64,000 nucleotides of DNA from Pontibacter roseus DSM 17521. GTDB lineage: Bacteria; Bacteroidota; Bacteroidia; Cytophagales; Hymenobacteraceae. The position numbers and the translations under genes were made by a program. Location of the stretch: NCBI RefSeq assembly GCF_000373265.1, contig NZ_KB890767.1, forward strand, positions 266,299 to 330,298, read 5' to 3'. Below are positions 26,713 through 35,997 of the stretch, in pieces (the stretch's first letter is position 1; each line of letters opens with the position of its first letter). Under the pieces are notes generated by a model. The model worked only from the letters and a program-made list of their open reading frames with translations, had not been told where the DNA came from and did no database searches.

Positions 26713-27618
26713 CTACTCCCCCACCAGCGCCCGCATGCGCTTCATGTTGTTCACCTGGATGCCGTTTGGCTCCATCTCCAGCATTTTCCGGATACTGGAA
26801 CCTGACTTGCCCCCGAACAGCATGATTTGAAGCCCCTGCTGCCGGGCACGCTGCACCTGCTCCTTGTTTACTTTTTTGCCGTTGGCCGTCACACCATCTA
26901 GTTTCTGGTTGAGCGCCTCCTGAACGGTCACCTCAAAATCATCGCCAGCATCCAAAAACAGAATCGCCTGGGGCTCTTGTTCGCGTATGGCATGGAGTAT
27001 GTCTGCATTGGGATAGATGAAAGCGATTTTCTCCTGTGGGTACTTGTACTGGCGCAGCAGCTGCAGCACCGATTGGGCGTAGAAGGTATTGCGGGTGGCA
27101 TCGTGGTTGCGCACATCGATGTGCAGGTATGGGAGCTCCGGGTAGGTCTGGAACCGCTGCAGCACAGCCTCCAGCGTGACGAGCCGCTCATCATGAAACA
27201 GGTCGTAGAGGATGCCGCCTTTGTACTTCAGCCCCACCACTTCGGCCGCCGGCAGCTGCTCAATCATGCCGGTGCCTTCGCTCATGGTCTCCAGACTGGT
27301 ATCGTGGTAGAGGATGGGCACCCCGTCCTGGCTCACGTGCACGTCCACCTCCACGCCATCGGCTCCGTCCTCTTCCATCGCCTGCACAATGGAAGCCATG
27401 CTGTTGGCGGGCAAGGGGTTGTAGGGGTTGATTGGGGAGAAAAAGCCCGAGCCAGCGTGGCCTATCACCAATATACCTTTTGCATATTTTCCATCGCCTT
27501 CCTGTAGTAAGTTATACAAGCTGACTGCCAGTGTGAGTATTCCGAGCACCAGTAGCAGCAAGGTGGCTTTCTTGCTTTTCAGAAAAGAAGGCCTAGAGGT
27601 TTGTTTCGTGAAATTCAT
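26713..27618 (-). CDS. Glycerophosphodiester phosphodiesterase family protein
   Basis: A protein of about 301 residues with an N-terminal membrane anchor (about 17-37) and a GDPD TIM barrel. The catalytic start is GHAGSGFF, with the acidic cluster GVEVDVHVSQDGVPILYHD following. The usual HRG of the family reads HAG here, so the arginine is replaced; activity on glycerophosphodiesters is not certain. The start could be 27618 (ATG nearest the anchor) or 27636. A TAAGTTTG box on the minus strand at 27622-27629 would give a leaderless message from 27618. Confidence 0.8.
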   Translation of the reverse strand: MNFTKQTSRPSFLKSKKATLLLLVLGILTLAVSLYNLLQEGDGKYAKGILVIGHAGSGFFSPINPYNPLPANSMASIVQAMEEDGADGVEVDVHVSQDGVPILYHDTSLETMSEGTGMIEQLPAAEVVGLKYKGGILYDLFHDERLVTLEAVLQRFQTYPELPYLHIDVRNHDATRNTFYAQSVLQLLRQYKYPQEKIAFIYPNADILHAIREQEPQAILFLDAGDDFEVTVQEALNQKLDGVTANGKKVNKEQVQRARQQGLQIMLFGGKSGSSIRKMLEMEPNGIQVNNMKRMRALVGE

Positions 27619-27642
27619 ACACAAACTTAGCCCCATATAGCT

Positions 27643-27650
27643 TAAATTTG
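27643..27650 (+). promoter_or_regulatory. Candidate -7 box for the mannosyltransferase gene
   Basis: TAAATTTG fits TAnnTTTG and lies 57 bases before the ATG at 27707. No -33 element is clear. Confidence 0.35.
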
Positions 27651-27706
27651 CAGCAGATTCCCAAAAAAATTACAGGCTACAGGCCGATAGTCAATCATTT
27701 ATAAAG

Positions 27707-29332
27707 ATGCGAGCAGCCACAGGTACCACTCCAGACACAGACACCTCCGCGATAACGGCAGACAAGGCAGGCATCCACAACCGCGTGATGATTCCGCTGT
27801 CCATGATTCTGTTGGTTGCGTTCGTGATTCGGATGCTGGCGGCTTTCTTCTCCAAGGGCTTCGCATTTCATGATGACCACTTTGATGTGATAACGATTGC
27901 GCAGAACTGGGTATACGGCCTGCCCTCCTGGCTGAATGAGCCGATGCCGCCGCGCCATAGCATGTTCTACGCCGGCATACACTACGTGCTCTTCTACCTG
28001 CTGGAAGGTATAGGCATCACCAATCCTGACACGAAGATGACGGTGGTGCGGGTGCTGCACGGACTGTACTCCCTCCTGATTGTGTACTATGGCTATAAGA
28101 TTACCGAGCGGCTGTCGAACCAGGCCAATGCCCGCATTGTGGGGCTGATGCTGGCGCTGATGTGGTTCATGCCCTTCATGAGCGTGCGCAACCTGGTGGA
28201 GATGGTCTGCATTCCTCCTTTCCTGGCGGCGTTCTACCTGATGCTGAAAGCGGAGGACGGCAAGCGCGCCTGGCGCTATTTCGCAGCGGGGGCCTTGTTT
28301 GCCGTGGCCTTTGTATTCCGCTACCACACGGCGCTCTTTCCGGCAGGAGCCGGCCTGGTGCTGCTCTACCGCCGCCAATGGAAAGAGATTCTCTGGCTCA
28401 GCCTGGGTTTCCTGGCCATGGCCACGCTCATCCAGGGCACTATCGACTACGTGTTCTTCGACTACCCGTTCCACTCGGTGGTGACCTATTTCCTCTACAA
28501 CACCGAGAACGCCTACGAGTATAGCACGGGCCCGGTGTATCGCTTCGCCCTGACCATACTCGGGTTCATGGTGCCGCCGCTGAGCGTATACCTGGTGCTG
28601 GGGTATAGCCGGACCGCGAAAATAGCGCCTATGCTGTTTTGGGCTGGTGTGGTGTTCTTTGTGGCGCACTCGCTGTTCCCTAACAAGCAGGAGCGCTTCA
28701 TCCTGCCGCTTTTTCCGCTCATCATGATATTGGGTGTCATCGGTTGGCAGGACTTCGTGCGGCAGTCGCGCTTTTGGCAGGGTCGCAAAAAACTGCTGGC
28801 GGCCAGTTGGACCTTTTTCTGGATTCTCAACATCGCGGTAGCTATAGGTATGGCAATCACCTATACCAAGAAAAGCCGCGTGGCCCCGCTGGTATACCTG
28901 TCGGAGAAGCAGGAGATGGACGCGATTCTGCTCGAGTTCGGCAATCACAGCCTGAAGCAGCCGCCCCTCTTCTACCTCAACCGCATGGCCGCCGAGTACG
29001 AGGACTTCCACCTGAACCGCAAACGCAACTGGGATGCCTATAAAGCCGGCAAGCCGCTCCCACAGGACTTCGTGATGACCTACAGCCTCAACGGTGACAA
29101 GTCAATCGACAGTCTGAAATCCGAAATCAGCGGGTATAGCTACAAACCGGACTACGTGGTTGTGGTGGGGCAGAAGGACATGGAGGAGCGTATGGCGAAA
29201 CTCCACGGACTGTACCCGAACCTGGAGCTGGAGACGACGCTGAAGCCCTCGCTGTACGACGATGTGCTGCACTTCCTCAACCCGCGCGTGCACAAGGACG
29301 AGCGCGTGAGCATCTACCGAATCAAAGATTAG
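27707..29332 (+). CDS. Alg9/PIG-B-like (GT22-type) membrane mannosyltransferase
   Basis: A 541-residue GT-C fold protein with 9-11 hydrophobic helices in the first 390 residues and a soluble tail. The first loop carries the paired acidic residues HDDHFD (about 56-61) used by GT-C enzymes, and the HSLFPNKQERFILPLFPLI-type segment near 325 matches the HxxxxKExRF signature of Alg9/GPI mannosyltransferases. Such enzymes transfer sugar from a polyprenyl-phosphate donor outside the cytoplasm. The neighbouring convergent GtrA gene, a putative flippase-like partner, fits a surface glycan role. Acceptor and exact sugar are unknown. Confidence 0.75.
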   Translation: MRAATGTTPDTDTSAITADKAGIHNRVMIPLSMILLVAFVIRMLAAFFSKGFAFHDDHFDVITIAQNWVYGLPSWLNEPMPPRHSMFYAGIHYVLFYLLEGIGITNPDTKMTVVRVLHGLYSLLIVYYGYKITERLSNQANARIVGLMLALMWFMPFMSVRNLVEMVCIPPFLAAFYLMLKAEDGKRAWRYFAAGALFAVAFVFRYHTALFPAGAGLVLLYRRQWKEILWLSLGFLAMATLIQGTIDYVFFDYPFHSVVTYFLYNTENAYEYSTGPVYRFALTILGFMVPPLSVYLVLGYSRTAKIAPMLFWAGVVFFVAHSLFPNKQERFILPLFPLIMILGVIGWQDFVRQSRFWQGRKKLLAASWTFFWILNIAVAIGMAITYTKKSRVAPLVYLSEKQEMDAILLEFGNHSLKQPPLFYLNRMAAEYEDFHLNRKRNWDAYKAGKPLPQDFVMTYSLNGDKSIDSLKSEISGYSYKPDYVVVVGQKDMEERMAKLHGLYPNLELETTLKPSLYDDVLHFLNPRVHKDERVSIYRIKD

Positions 29333-29340
29333 TTTGAGTC

Positions 29341-29736
29341 CTACCTGGTGAAGGTATAGAGGTAGTTGAGCAGGAAGTTCCAGACGAACACCACCACGAT
29401 GGCGATGAATTTGGCGAGGTAGAAGTTGAGTTTCGCCTTTTCGGTGAGCAGGTATACAATCAGGTTGTTGAGCAGCAGCCCGGCCAGGGCCACCCCCAGG
29501 AACTTGGAGAATTGCCAGCCTATATCCGGGTCGGCGCTGTGGAATGTCCAGAGGCGGTTGAGGATGTAGTTGTTGACGCTGGCCACAATAAAGCCCAGGC
29601 TGTTGGCGATGTACTTGTTCCAGCGCAGCCGCTCCTTTGCAACAAACGTCACCCCGAAGTCCAGCACCAGGCCAGAGAAACCCACCAGGCCAAACTTCAG
29701 GAATTTCAACAGGAAAGCTTCTATACTTTCGGACAT
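29341..29736 (-). CDS. GtrA family membrane protein
   Basis: A 131-residue protein with four hydrophobic helices and the family start FLKFGLVGFSGLVLDFGV and middle NYILNRLWTF. GtrA proteins are thought to move polyprenyl-linked sugars across the inner membrane. It is convergent with the mannosyltransferase, eight bases apart. Confidence 0.88.
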   Translation of the reverse strand: MSESIEAFLLKFLKFGLVGFSGLVLDFGVTFVAKERLRWNKYIANSLGFIVASVNNYILNRLWTFHSADPDIGWQFSKFLGVALAGLLLNNLIVYLLTEKAKLNFYLAKFIAIVVVFVWNFLLNYLYTFTR

Positions 29737-29971
29737 GCCGGATGGGGGTCTGTGCTCCTATTCTAGTGTTGTGCGAAGGCGTAAAATTAAGCACTTTCCG
29801 GCTCCTACCAAAGCACCAAAGACAACTGCCGTACTATACTTCCAAACACTGTAGCGCCCAAACCCGCCTTTGTCGAGAAAAGCCTGAGGTTAGTATAGTT
29901 TATTTTGATGCCACTTGTTGATTAATTTACTTCATAGGCTCAACATCTACTCACGCTAAATCCTTAGTCAC

Positions 29972-30883
29972 ATGGAGCTTATCATACAGAACCTTTCCAA
30001 GACCTACCCCAACGGCACCAAAGCCCTCCAGAACATCAACCTGACCATCCCGACAGGTATGTTTGGCCTGCTTGGCCCGAACGGTGCCGGCAAATCGTCG
30101 CTGATGCGCACCATCGCCACCCTGCAGGAGGCTGACAGCGGCAGCATCATGCTGGGCAATATGGACGTGCTGCGCCAGAAAGAAGATATGCGTAAAGTGC
30201 TGGGCTACCTGCCACAGGAGTTCGGGGTATACCCGAAGGTGTCTGCTGAGGAGATGCTGGACCACTTCGCCGTGCTCAAAGGCATTAGTAACTCCAAGGA
30301 GCGCAAGGAGGTAGTAGCGTCCCTGCTGCAGCAGACCAACCTGTACGATGTGCGCAAGAAGAACCTGGGTGGCTACTCGGGTGGTATGAAGCAGCGCTTC
30401 GGCATCGCGCAGGCCCTGTTAGGCAATCCCAAACTGATTATCGTGGATGAGCCGACCGCGGGTCTGGACCCGGCCGAGCGCAACCGTTTCCACAACCTGT
30501 TGAGTGAGATTGGCGAGAACATGATTGTGATACTTTCCACGCACATTGTGGAGGACGTGACGGACCTGTGCCGCAACTTCGCCATCATCAACAAAGGCCA
30601 GGTGCTGCTAACAGGCGACCCGCTGCAGGTGATTGACGAACTGAAGGGACGCATCTGGCGCAAGTTCATCCACAAGGACGAACTGGTGGAGTACCAACTG
30701 CAGCACGAAGTGATTTCCTCGCGTCTCTTTGCTGGCAAAACCATCATCCATGTGCTGAGCGACGTGCAACCGGGCGCTGAATTCGAACCAGTAGCCCCAG
30801 ACCTGGAGGATGTGTACTTCAGCAAGATACATGAAGCAGCACGCAGTGAGAAAGACGAGCAGCGCGAACTGGTTGCAAACTAG
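29972..30883 (+). CDS. ABC transporter ATP-binding protein
   Basis: A 303-residue ATPase. The Walker A is GPNGAGKS (about 35-42), the signature YSGGMKQR (about 135) and the Walker B LIIVDEP (about 155-161). A C-terminal extension of about 80 residues follows, as in drug- or antibiotic-type ABC-2 systems. The permease partner, fused to a peptidase, starts 57 bases downstream, so both are likely one operon. Confidence 0.92.
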   Translation: MELIIQNLSKTYPNGTKALQNINLTIPTGMFGLLGPNGAGKSSLMRTIATLQEADSGSIMLGNMDVLRQKEDMRKVLGYLPQEFGVYPKVSAEEMLDHFAVLKGISNSKERKEVVASLLQQTNLYDVRKKNLGGYSGGMKQRFGIAQALLGNPKLIIVDEPTAGLDPAERNRFHNLLSEIGENMIVILSTHIVEDVTDLCRNFAIINKGQVLLTGDPLQVIDELKGRIWRKFIHKDELVEYQLQHEVISSRLFAGKTIIHVLSDVQPGAEFEPVAPDLEDVYFSKIHEAARSEKDEQRELVAN

Positions 30884-30940
30884 AAGCACTAACTCCAAGG
30901 TCTTTCGGATTCATTCCCCATCATTCCTAATTCTTTAGAG

Positions 30941-33900
30941 ATGTTCAAAGAGATATTCCTGTTCGAGTTGCGGTACCGCATGAAGCGGCCTGCTACTTAC
31001 ATATACTTCGCCCTGCTGTTCCTGATGGCCTTTTTCACCATGCTGGCCCTGGGCAGCGCCTTCGGCGGCGGTGTGATTATCGGCGATGCCAGCGGCGGCA
31101 AGGTATACGCCAACTCCCCTTACCAAATCAATTGGATTGTCACGCTTATGAGCTGGTTCGGGGTGCTCATCACCTGTTCCATGATGGGCACGCCTATCTT
31201 CCGCGATTTCGAACATAAGACACATTCCCTCTACTACACCACCCCGATTACCAAGGCAGGCTACCTGTTTGGCCGCTTCACGGGCTCGTTTTTGGTCACG
31301 CTGTTCGTGTTCCTGGGCGTGGGGCTGGGCGCTATGTTTGCCACCGTCATGCCCTGGATGGAACCTGATAAGCTCGGTCCGTTCAACCTGATGTGGTACA
31401 TCCAACCTTACCTGACCATTGTTATACCCAACTTGATTCTGACAGGCGCAATCTTCTTCACACTGGCTACCCTCACCCGAAGTGGGCTTTCTATCTACGT
31501 GGGTGGCGTTATCTTCCTGGTGCTTTATGGCGTGTCCAGCAGCCTGACCGGCGACCTGGACAACGAGACGCTGGCCAACCTGCTGGACCCGATGGGTGCC
31601 TCGGCGGTTTACTACACGCAACGCTACTGGACGACCGCGGAGCGCAACACGCTTATGCTGCCTTTCAGTGAGCACATTCTGATGAACCGCCTGCTCTGGA
31701 TGGCGATTGGCGGGGCCATTCTGGCCTTCTGCTACTACCGTTTCAGCTTCTCGTTCGCCAACCAGGGTTTCAAACTCTTCCGCAGGAGAAACAGCGCTGA
31801 GGCTGCTGGAGCCTTTGTTCCTACCGAGCGCCTGCAGCTGCCTAAGGTGAGCCAGAACTTCTCGTTCAACCTGAGCCTGAGCCAATACTTCAAGCTGACC
31901 AAGCTAGAGTTCAAGGGCATTGTGAAGAGCGTCTACTTCCTGGCCATTACGCTGGCCGGTATCATTTTCCTGTTCGTGACCGGCACCCAGATTGGTAAAA
32001 TGTATGGCACCAACACCTTCCCGGTCACCTCGCAGGTGGTCATGATACTGAGCGGCACCTTCGCCTTGTTCTTCCTGATTATCATCACGTTCTACTCTGG
32101 CGAACTGGTATGGCGTGAGCGTGACAGCCGCCTGAACCAGATTTACGATGCTCTGCCTATACCTAACTGGGTGCCTTTCGCCTCCAAACTGTCTGCGCTG
32201 ATGCTGGTACAGGTCGTGCTGCTGTTCGTCATCCTTTTCTGCGGCATCATCATCCAGACCTTCAAGGGCTACTATACCTATGAATTGGATGTGTACATCA
32301 AAGGCCTGTTTGGCATACAGCTCGTCGATTACCTGATGCTTTGCGTGCTGGCCATGCTCATTCACGTCATCGTGAACAACAAGTACATTGGCCACTTTGT
32401 GATGGTGGTGTACTACCTGCTCAACATCTTTAAAGGACAGCTGGGCTGGGAGCACAACCTTTACTCCTTCAACTCCGACCCTGGTATCACCTATTCTGCC
32501 ATGAACGGCTACGGGCATTTCGTGTGGCCTTTCACTATTTTCAAGGTATACTGGGCGGCTTTTGCCATCCTGCTGGCCATTGTAGCGAACATGCTGTGGG
32601 CGCGCGGCTCTGAAACCATGCTGAAGTGGCGCTTCAAGCTGGCCAGCCTGCAACTGACCAAGTCCACGCTCTTCGTAACGGCGGCTGCCTTGGCGGTTTT
32701 CCTAGTGACGGGTGGCTTCATCTTCTACAACACCAACATCCTGAACACCTACCGCACCTCTGATGAGCAGGAGCAGGAGTCGGCTGATTTTGAGAAGAAG
32801 TACAAGCAGTACGAAGGTATAGCGCAGCCTCGCATCACAGACGTGAACCTGAACGTGGACATTTACCCGGAGGAACGGGATTTTAGCTTCAAGGGCTATT
32901 TCTGGGTGAAAAACAAGCATACTGCCCCGATTGACTCGATACACCTCATGGTGTCAGATGAGGCGGAAATCCGGCAGATGGAGTTCACGAAGCCAAACAA
33001 ACTGGTGCTCCACGACAAGGACTTCGGCTACTACATCTACCAGCTGGCCGAGCCGCTGCAGCCCGGCGATTCCATGCGCCTGAACCTTGACTTGTACTAT
33101 GCCACCAAAGGTTTTCGCAACAGCGGCTCCAACTCAGGTATAGTTTATAACGGCACCTTCATCAATAGCCAGTATCTCCCTCAGATTGGTTACCAGGCCG
33201 CTGTGGAACTGAGCGAGGACGACGTGCGTAAGGAGCATGGTTTGGCGCCCAAGCCACGTATGGCGGATGTGAATGATTCTCTGGCCCGCATGAACACCTA
33301 CATCAGCAACAACGCGGACTGGGTGAATTTCGAGACGACTGTCAGCACTGTGCCGAGCCAGATTGCCATTGCACCGGGCTACCTGCAGCGGGAGTGGACC
33401 GAGAACGGCCGCCGTTACTTCCACTACAAGATGGACGCCCCAATCCTCAACTTCTACTCCTTCCTGTCGGCTGACTACCAGGTGAAGAAAGACAAGTGGA
33501 CTGGTAAGGACGGCAAAGACGTGGCCATAGAGATTTACTACCACAAAGGCCATGAGTACAACCTGGACCGCATGATAAAGAGCGTGAAAAAGTCGCTGGA
33601 TTACTTCACGGAGAACTTCAGCCCGTACCAGCACCGCCAGGTACGCATACTGGAGTTCCCAGGCTACCAGACCTTCGCACAGTCCTTCCCAAACACCATC
33701 CCCTACTCAGAGGCCATCGGTTTCATCGCCGATGTGGACGACAAGAACCCCGAGGATGTGGACTATCCGTTCTACATCACCGCCCACGAGATAGCGCACC
33801 AATGGTGGGCGCACCAGGTGATAGGCGGCAACGTGCAGGGTTCCGTGCTGATGTCGGAGACCATGAGCCAGTACAGCGCCCTGATGGTGATGAAGCAGGA

Positions 33901-34573
33901 GTACGGCGCCGAGCGCATGAAGAAGTTCCTGAACTACGAACTCAACACCTACCTGACAGGCCGCACGGCCGAGAGCAAAAAGGAGATGCCGCTGTACCGC
34001 GTTGAGAACCAAGGCTACATCCACTACCGCAAAGGCAGTATGGTAATGTATGCGCTGGCCGATTACATTGGGGAGGAAAAACTGAATGGCTATTTGCAAC
34101 AATATGTCAAAAAAGTTGCCTTCCAGGAGGCCCCTTATACCAATTCAATCGAATTTATGCAGTATATTCGTGCCGCCACTCCAGATTCGTTGCAGTACCT
34201 CGTCACGGACATGTTCGAGAACATCACCCTGTATGAGAACAAAACAACGGACGCCACTTACAAGAAACTGCCGGACGGGAAATATAAAGTCACATTCACT
34301 GTGGATGCGAAGAAACTTTATGCCGACTCTCTTGGTTCTGAGAGTGTCGCCGCCATGCATGACTGGGTAGATGTAGGTGTGTTGTCCCGCAAAAAGGTGG
34401 ATGGCCACTGGCAGGACAAGCCGCTATACCTGCAGAAACATAAGCTCAAGGCGGGCGAAAACAAATTCGAGTTTGTTGTGGATGAGGAGCCGGCCAAAGC
34501 TGGCGTAGACCCTTACAACATCCTGATAGACCGAAACCCGAACGATAACACGAAGACATTGTCGGCAAGCTGA
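30941..34573 (+). CDS. ABC-2 type permease fused to M1 family aminopeptidase
   Basis: A 1210-residue fusion. The first 590 residues hold about 12 hydrophobic segments in two ABC-2-like halves (FELRYRMKRPATYIYF start; second half from about 310). A last helix near 585-600 is followed by a beta-rich M1 N-terminal domain and a gluzincin catalytic domain: HEIAHQWWAHQ (about 949-959) with the third zinc ligand glutamate in SETMSQYSA (about 972). Topology places the peptidase outside the inner membrane. The GAMEN exopeptidase motif is not evident, so true aminopeptidase activity is unproven. It follows its ATPase gene and ends at a strong terminator. Confidence 0.9.
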   Translation: MFKEIFLFELRYRMKRPATYIYFALLFLMAFFTMLALGSAFGGGVIIGDASGGKVYANSPYQINWIVTLMSWFGVLITCSMMGTPIFRDFEHKTHSLYYTTPITKAGYLFGRFTGSFLVTLFVFLGVGLGAMFATVMPWMEPDKLGPFNLMWYIQPYLTIVIPNLILTGAIFFTLATLTRSGLSIYVGGVIFLVLYGVSSSLTGDLDNETLANLLDPMGASAVYYTQRYWTTAERNTLMLPFSEHILMNRLLWMAIGGAILAFCYYRFSFSFANQGFKLFRRRNSAEAAGAFVPTERLQLPKVSQNFSFNLSLSQYFKLTKLEFKGIVKSVYFLAITLAGIIFLFVTGTQIGKMYGTNTFPVTSQVVMILSGTFALFFLIIITFYSGELVWRERDSRLNQIYDALPIPNWVPFASKLSALMLVQVVLLFVILFCGIIIQTFKGYYTYELDVYIKGLFGIQLVDYLMLCVLAMLIHVIVNNKYIGHFVMVVYYLLNIFKGQLGWEHNLYSFNSDPGITYSAMNGYGHFVWPFTIFKVYWAAFAILLAIVANMLWARGSETMLKWRFKLASLQLTKSTLFVTAAALAVFLVTGGFIFYNTNILNTYRTSDEQEQESADFEKKYKQYEGIAQPRITDVNLNVDIYPEERDFSFKGYFWVKNKHTAPIDSIHLMVSDEAEIRQMEFTKPNKLVLHDKDFGYYIYQLAEPLQPGDSMRLNLDLYYATKGFRNSGSNSGIVYNGTFINSQYLPQIGYQAAVELSEDDVRKEHGLAPKPRMADVNDSLARMNTYISNNADWVNFETTVSTVPSQIAIAPGYLQREWTENGRRYFHYKMDAPILNFYSFLSADYQVKKDKWTGKDGKDVAIEIYYHKGHEYNLDRMIKSVKKSLDYFTENFSPYQHRQVRILEFPGYQTFAQSFPNTIPYSEAIGFIADVDDKNPEDVDYPFYITAHEIAHQWWAHQVIGGNVQGSVLMSETMSQYSALMVMKQEYGAERMKKFLNYELNTYLTGRTAESKKEMPLYRVENQGYIHYRKGSMVMYALADYIGEEKLNGYLQQYVKKVAFQEAPYTNSIEFMQYIRAATPDSLQYLVTDMFENITLYENKTTDATYKKLPDGKYKVTFTVDAKKLYADSLGSESVAAMHDWVDVGVLSRKKVDGHWQDKPLYLQKHKLKAGENKFEFVVDEEPAKAGVDPYNILIDRNPNDNTKTLSAS

Positions 34574-34626
34574 GGCCCCGGCAATTTAGGCACACTTGTT
34601 TAAGGTGAGATGTAAGTAAGTTGCCA

Positions 34627-34660
34627 AAGCCCTCCCCTCCCCGGGGAGGGCTTCTTTTTT
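34627..34660 (+). terminator. Intrinsic terminator after the permease/peptidase gene
   Basis: An 11-base perfect GC-rich stem (34627-34637 with 34643-34653) followed by a T run, 53 bases after the stop and just before the convergent DUF937-like gene. Confidence 0.8.
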
Positions 34661-34674
34661 ATGGCTATACCTGT

Positions 34675-35118
34675 TTACTTGAACAGACCACCCAACTTAT
34701 CACCCAAGCCGCCTGGCAGCTTGTCCTTCAGGCCACCGCCCAGCATACCCAGGATGTCGCCCTGGCCCATACCGTCCGCGTTCACTTTTCCGGACACCTT
34801 GCTCATCAGGAACGACATCACGAAAGGCCCCACCTGGTTGGCCACCTGCTGCGGTATACCTACCTTGGCCGACAGGTCGTTCACAAAGCCTTGTATCATG
34901 CTGTTGCCAGCCGGGCTGTCCTGCGGCGCCTTGTTTCCCTTGAGCATGTCCATGATGCCGCTCATGTCGCCACCGCTGGCCTCCTTTTTCAGCCCATTGG
35001 TCATGTGCTCCTTGGCCAGGTCCACGGATTGGTTTGCCTGACCCGCGTCCAGCTGGAATTTGTTCTGCAACTCGCCGGTGAGTTGTCCTTTCACGCTGTT
35101 GATGATGTCGTCTAACAT
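34675..35118 (-). CDS. DUF937-like protein of unknown function
   Basis: A 147-residue protein starting MLDDIINSVKGQL; I place the start at the ATG 35118 and not at the TTG further upstream. The sequence is helical, with a glycine-rich C-terminus of repeated GGL-type turns (LGGGLKDKLPGGLGDKLGGLF). No signal peptide or catalytic motif is seen. Similarity to DUF937/YidB-type proteins is my impression only. An AGGTATAG motif lies a few bases after its stop. Confidence 0.6.
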   Translation of the reverse strand: MLDDIINSVKGQLTGELQNKFQLDAGQANQSVDLAKEHMTNGLKKEASGGDMSGIMDMLKGNKAPQDSPAGNSMIQGFVNDLSAKVGIPQQVANQVGPFVMSFLMSKVSGKVNADGMGQGDILGMLGGGLKDKLPGGLGDKLGGLFK

Positions 35119-35301
35119 AGCTTTCTGGTTTAAATATGGTTTCAAATGCAAGCGGCAGGCACTAAAATGGTAGCGCGCCTGTTAAAATATAACGGCATTC
35201 CACGGCAGAAGATGTGAAACGACACAATACCATTCTCTTATCGGGCGTTTCTGCATTTGGCAAAGTAATTGCATCATACTGCCTCAGACCCATAATTTTT
35301 T

Positions 35302-35309
35302 TAGCTTTG
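35302..35309 (+). promoter_or_regulatory. Candidate -7 box for the gene at 35324
   Basis: TAGCTTTG fits TAnnTTTG, 14 bases before the ATG at 35324. A -33 element is not clear. Confidence 0.4.
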
Positions 35310-35323
35310 CTCTACCGAAACCT

Positions 35324-35878
35324 ATGAACATGCGTTATCTAGCCTTCCTAGCTATTATCCTGATTGCCGGCGTAGCCCTTGCCGACACCAAACTGAAGAA
35401 AACACAGATTACCAAGGAAATCACCGTAATGCTGCCGCGCGATTTTACGCCGCTGCCTGACGACGGCATCGCCCGTAAATACCCCGCTGCCAACAAGCCC
35501 GTGGCCGTGTACAGCAGCCCCAATGGGCAGGTAGACTTCAGCATGACGCAGAAAAGGTCCCAGTTTGGACCTCAAGATTTGAACATGCTGCGCGACGTTT
35601 ACAAGGCCAACCTGCTGGAGCGTTTCACTAAAGTCGATTTCATACGCGACGAGGTGACAGAAATCAAAGGCAAGAACTACATCGTGTTTGAGTTCGTCTC
35701 CGTGATGGCAGATGAGCGCAAGAGCAGCAACCTGGCGCCCGTGCAGAAGTACAGCATCATGCAATACACCATACAGGGCAACCAACTCATGGTGTTCTCG
35801 ATGCACCTTCCTTTTGCCATGAAGAACGACTGGCAAAAGACAGCCCGCGAAGTTATGGGCTCTGTCAACATCAAATAA
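35324..35878 (+). CDS. Secreted protein of unknown function
   Basis: A 184-residue protein with a signal peptide (about 1-20, cleavage near ALA). The mature part alternates beta-type stretches and one helix (LNMLRDVYKANLLERF) and ends with a second helix, which is reminiscent of the PsbP/Mog1-like fold; this is a guess from pattern only. It is a single gene between a -7 box and a terminator. Confidence 0.65.
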   Translation: MNMRYLAFLAIILIAGVALADTKLKKTQITKEITVMLPRDFTPLPDDGIARKYPAANKPVAVYSSPNGQVDFSMTQKRSQFGPQDLNMLRDVYKANLLERFTKVDFIRDEVTEIKGKNYIVFEFVSVMADERKSSNLAPVQKYSIMQYTIQGNQLMVFSMHLPFAMKNDWQKTAREVMGSVNIK

Positions 35879-35898
35879 GTGATTGCACCTCTCCAGTT

Positions 35899-35930
35899 AA
35901 GCCTCTCCTTTTGCGGAGGGGCTTTTTTAT
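35899..35930 (+). terminator. Intrinsic terminator after the gene at 35324
   Basis: A 10-base stem with one wobble pair (35899-35908 with 35915-35924) followed by T6, 20 bases after the stop. Confidence 0.75.
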
Positions 35931-35997
35931 GTAACTTGAGTAAAGGTTCGCAAGTGCAGCCTTTTTTGAATTTCATTTACCATACCTGAACAGCAAC

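Noticed and set aside
27695..29011. 438-codon open frame on the minus strand
   Set aside because: It is a shadow of the mannosyltransferase gene: low-complexity His/Arg/Glu-rich protein, no family features, while the plus-strand frame has clear motifs and helices.
30935..31885. 316-codon open frame on the minus strand opposite the permease
   Set aside because: Composition is rich in H, R, Q and E, as expected of an antisense frame in GC-rich DNA; no domain is seen.
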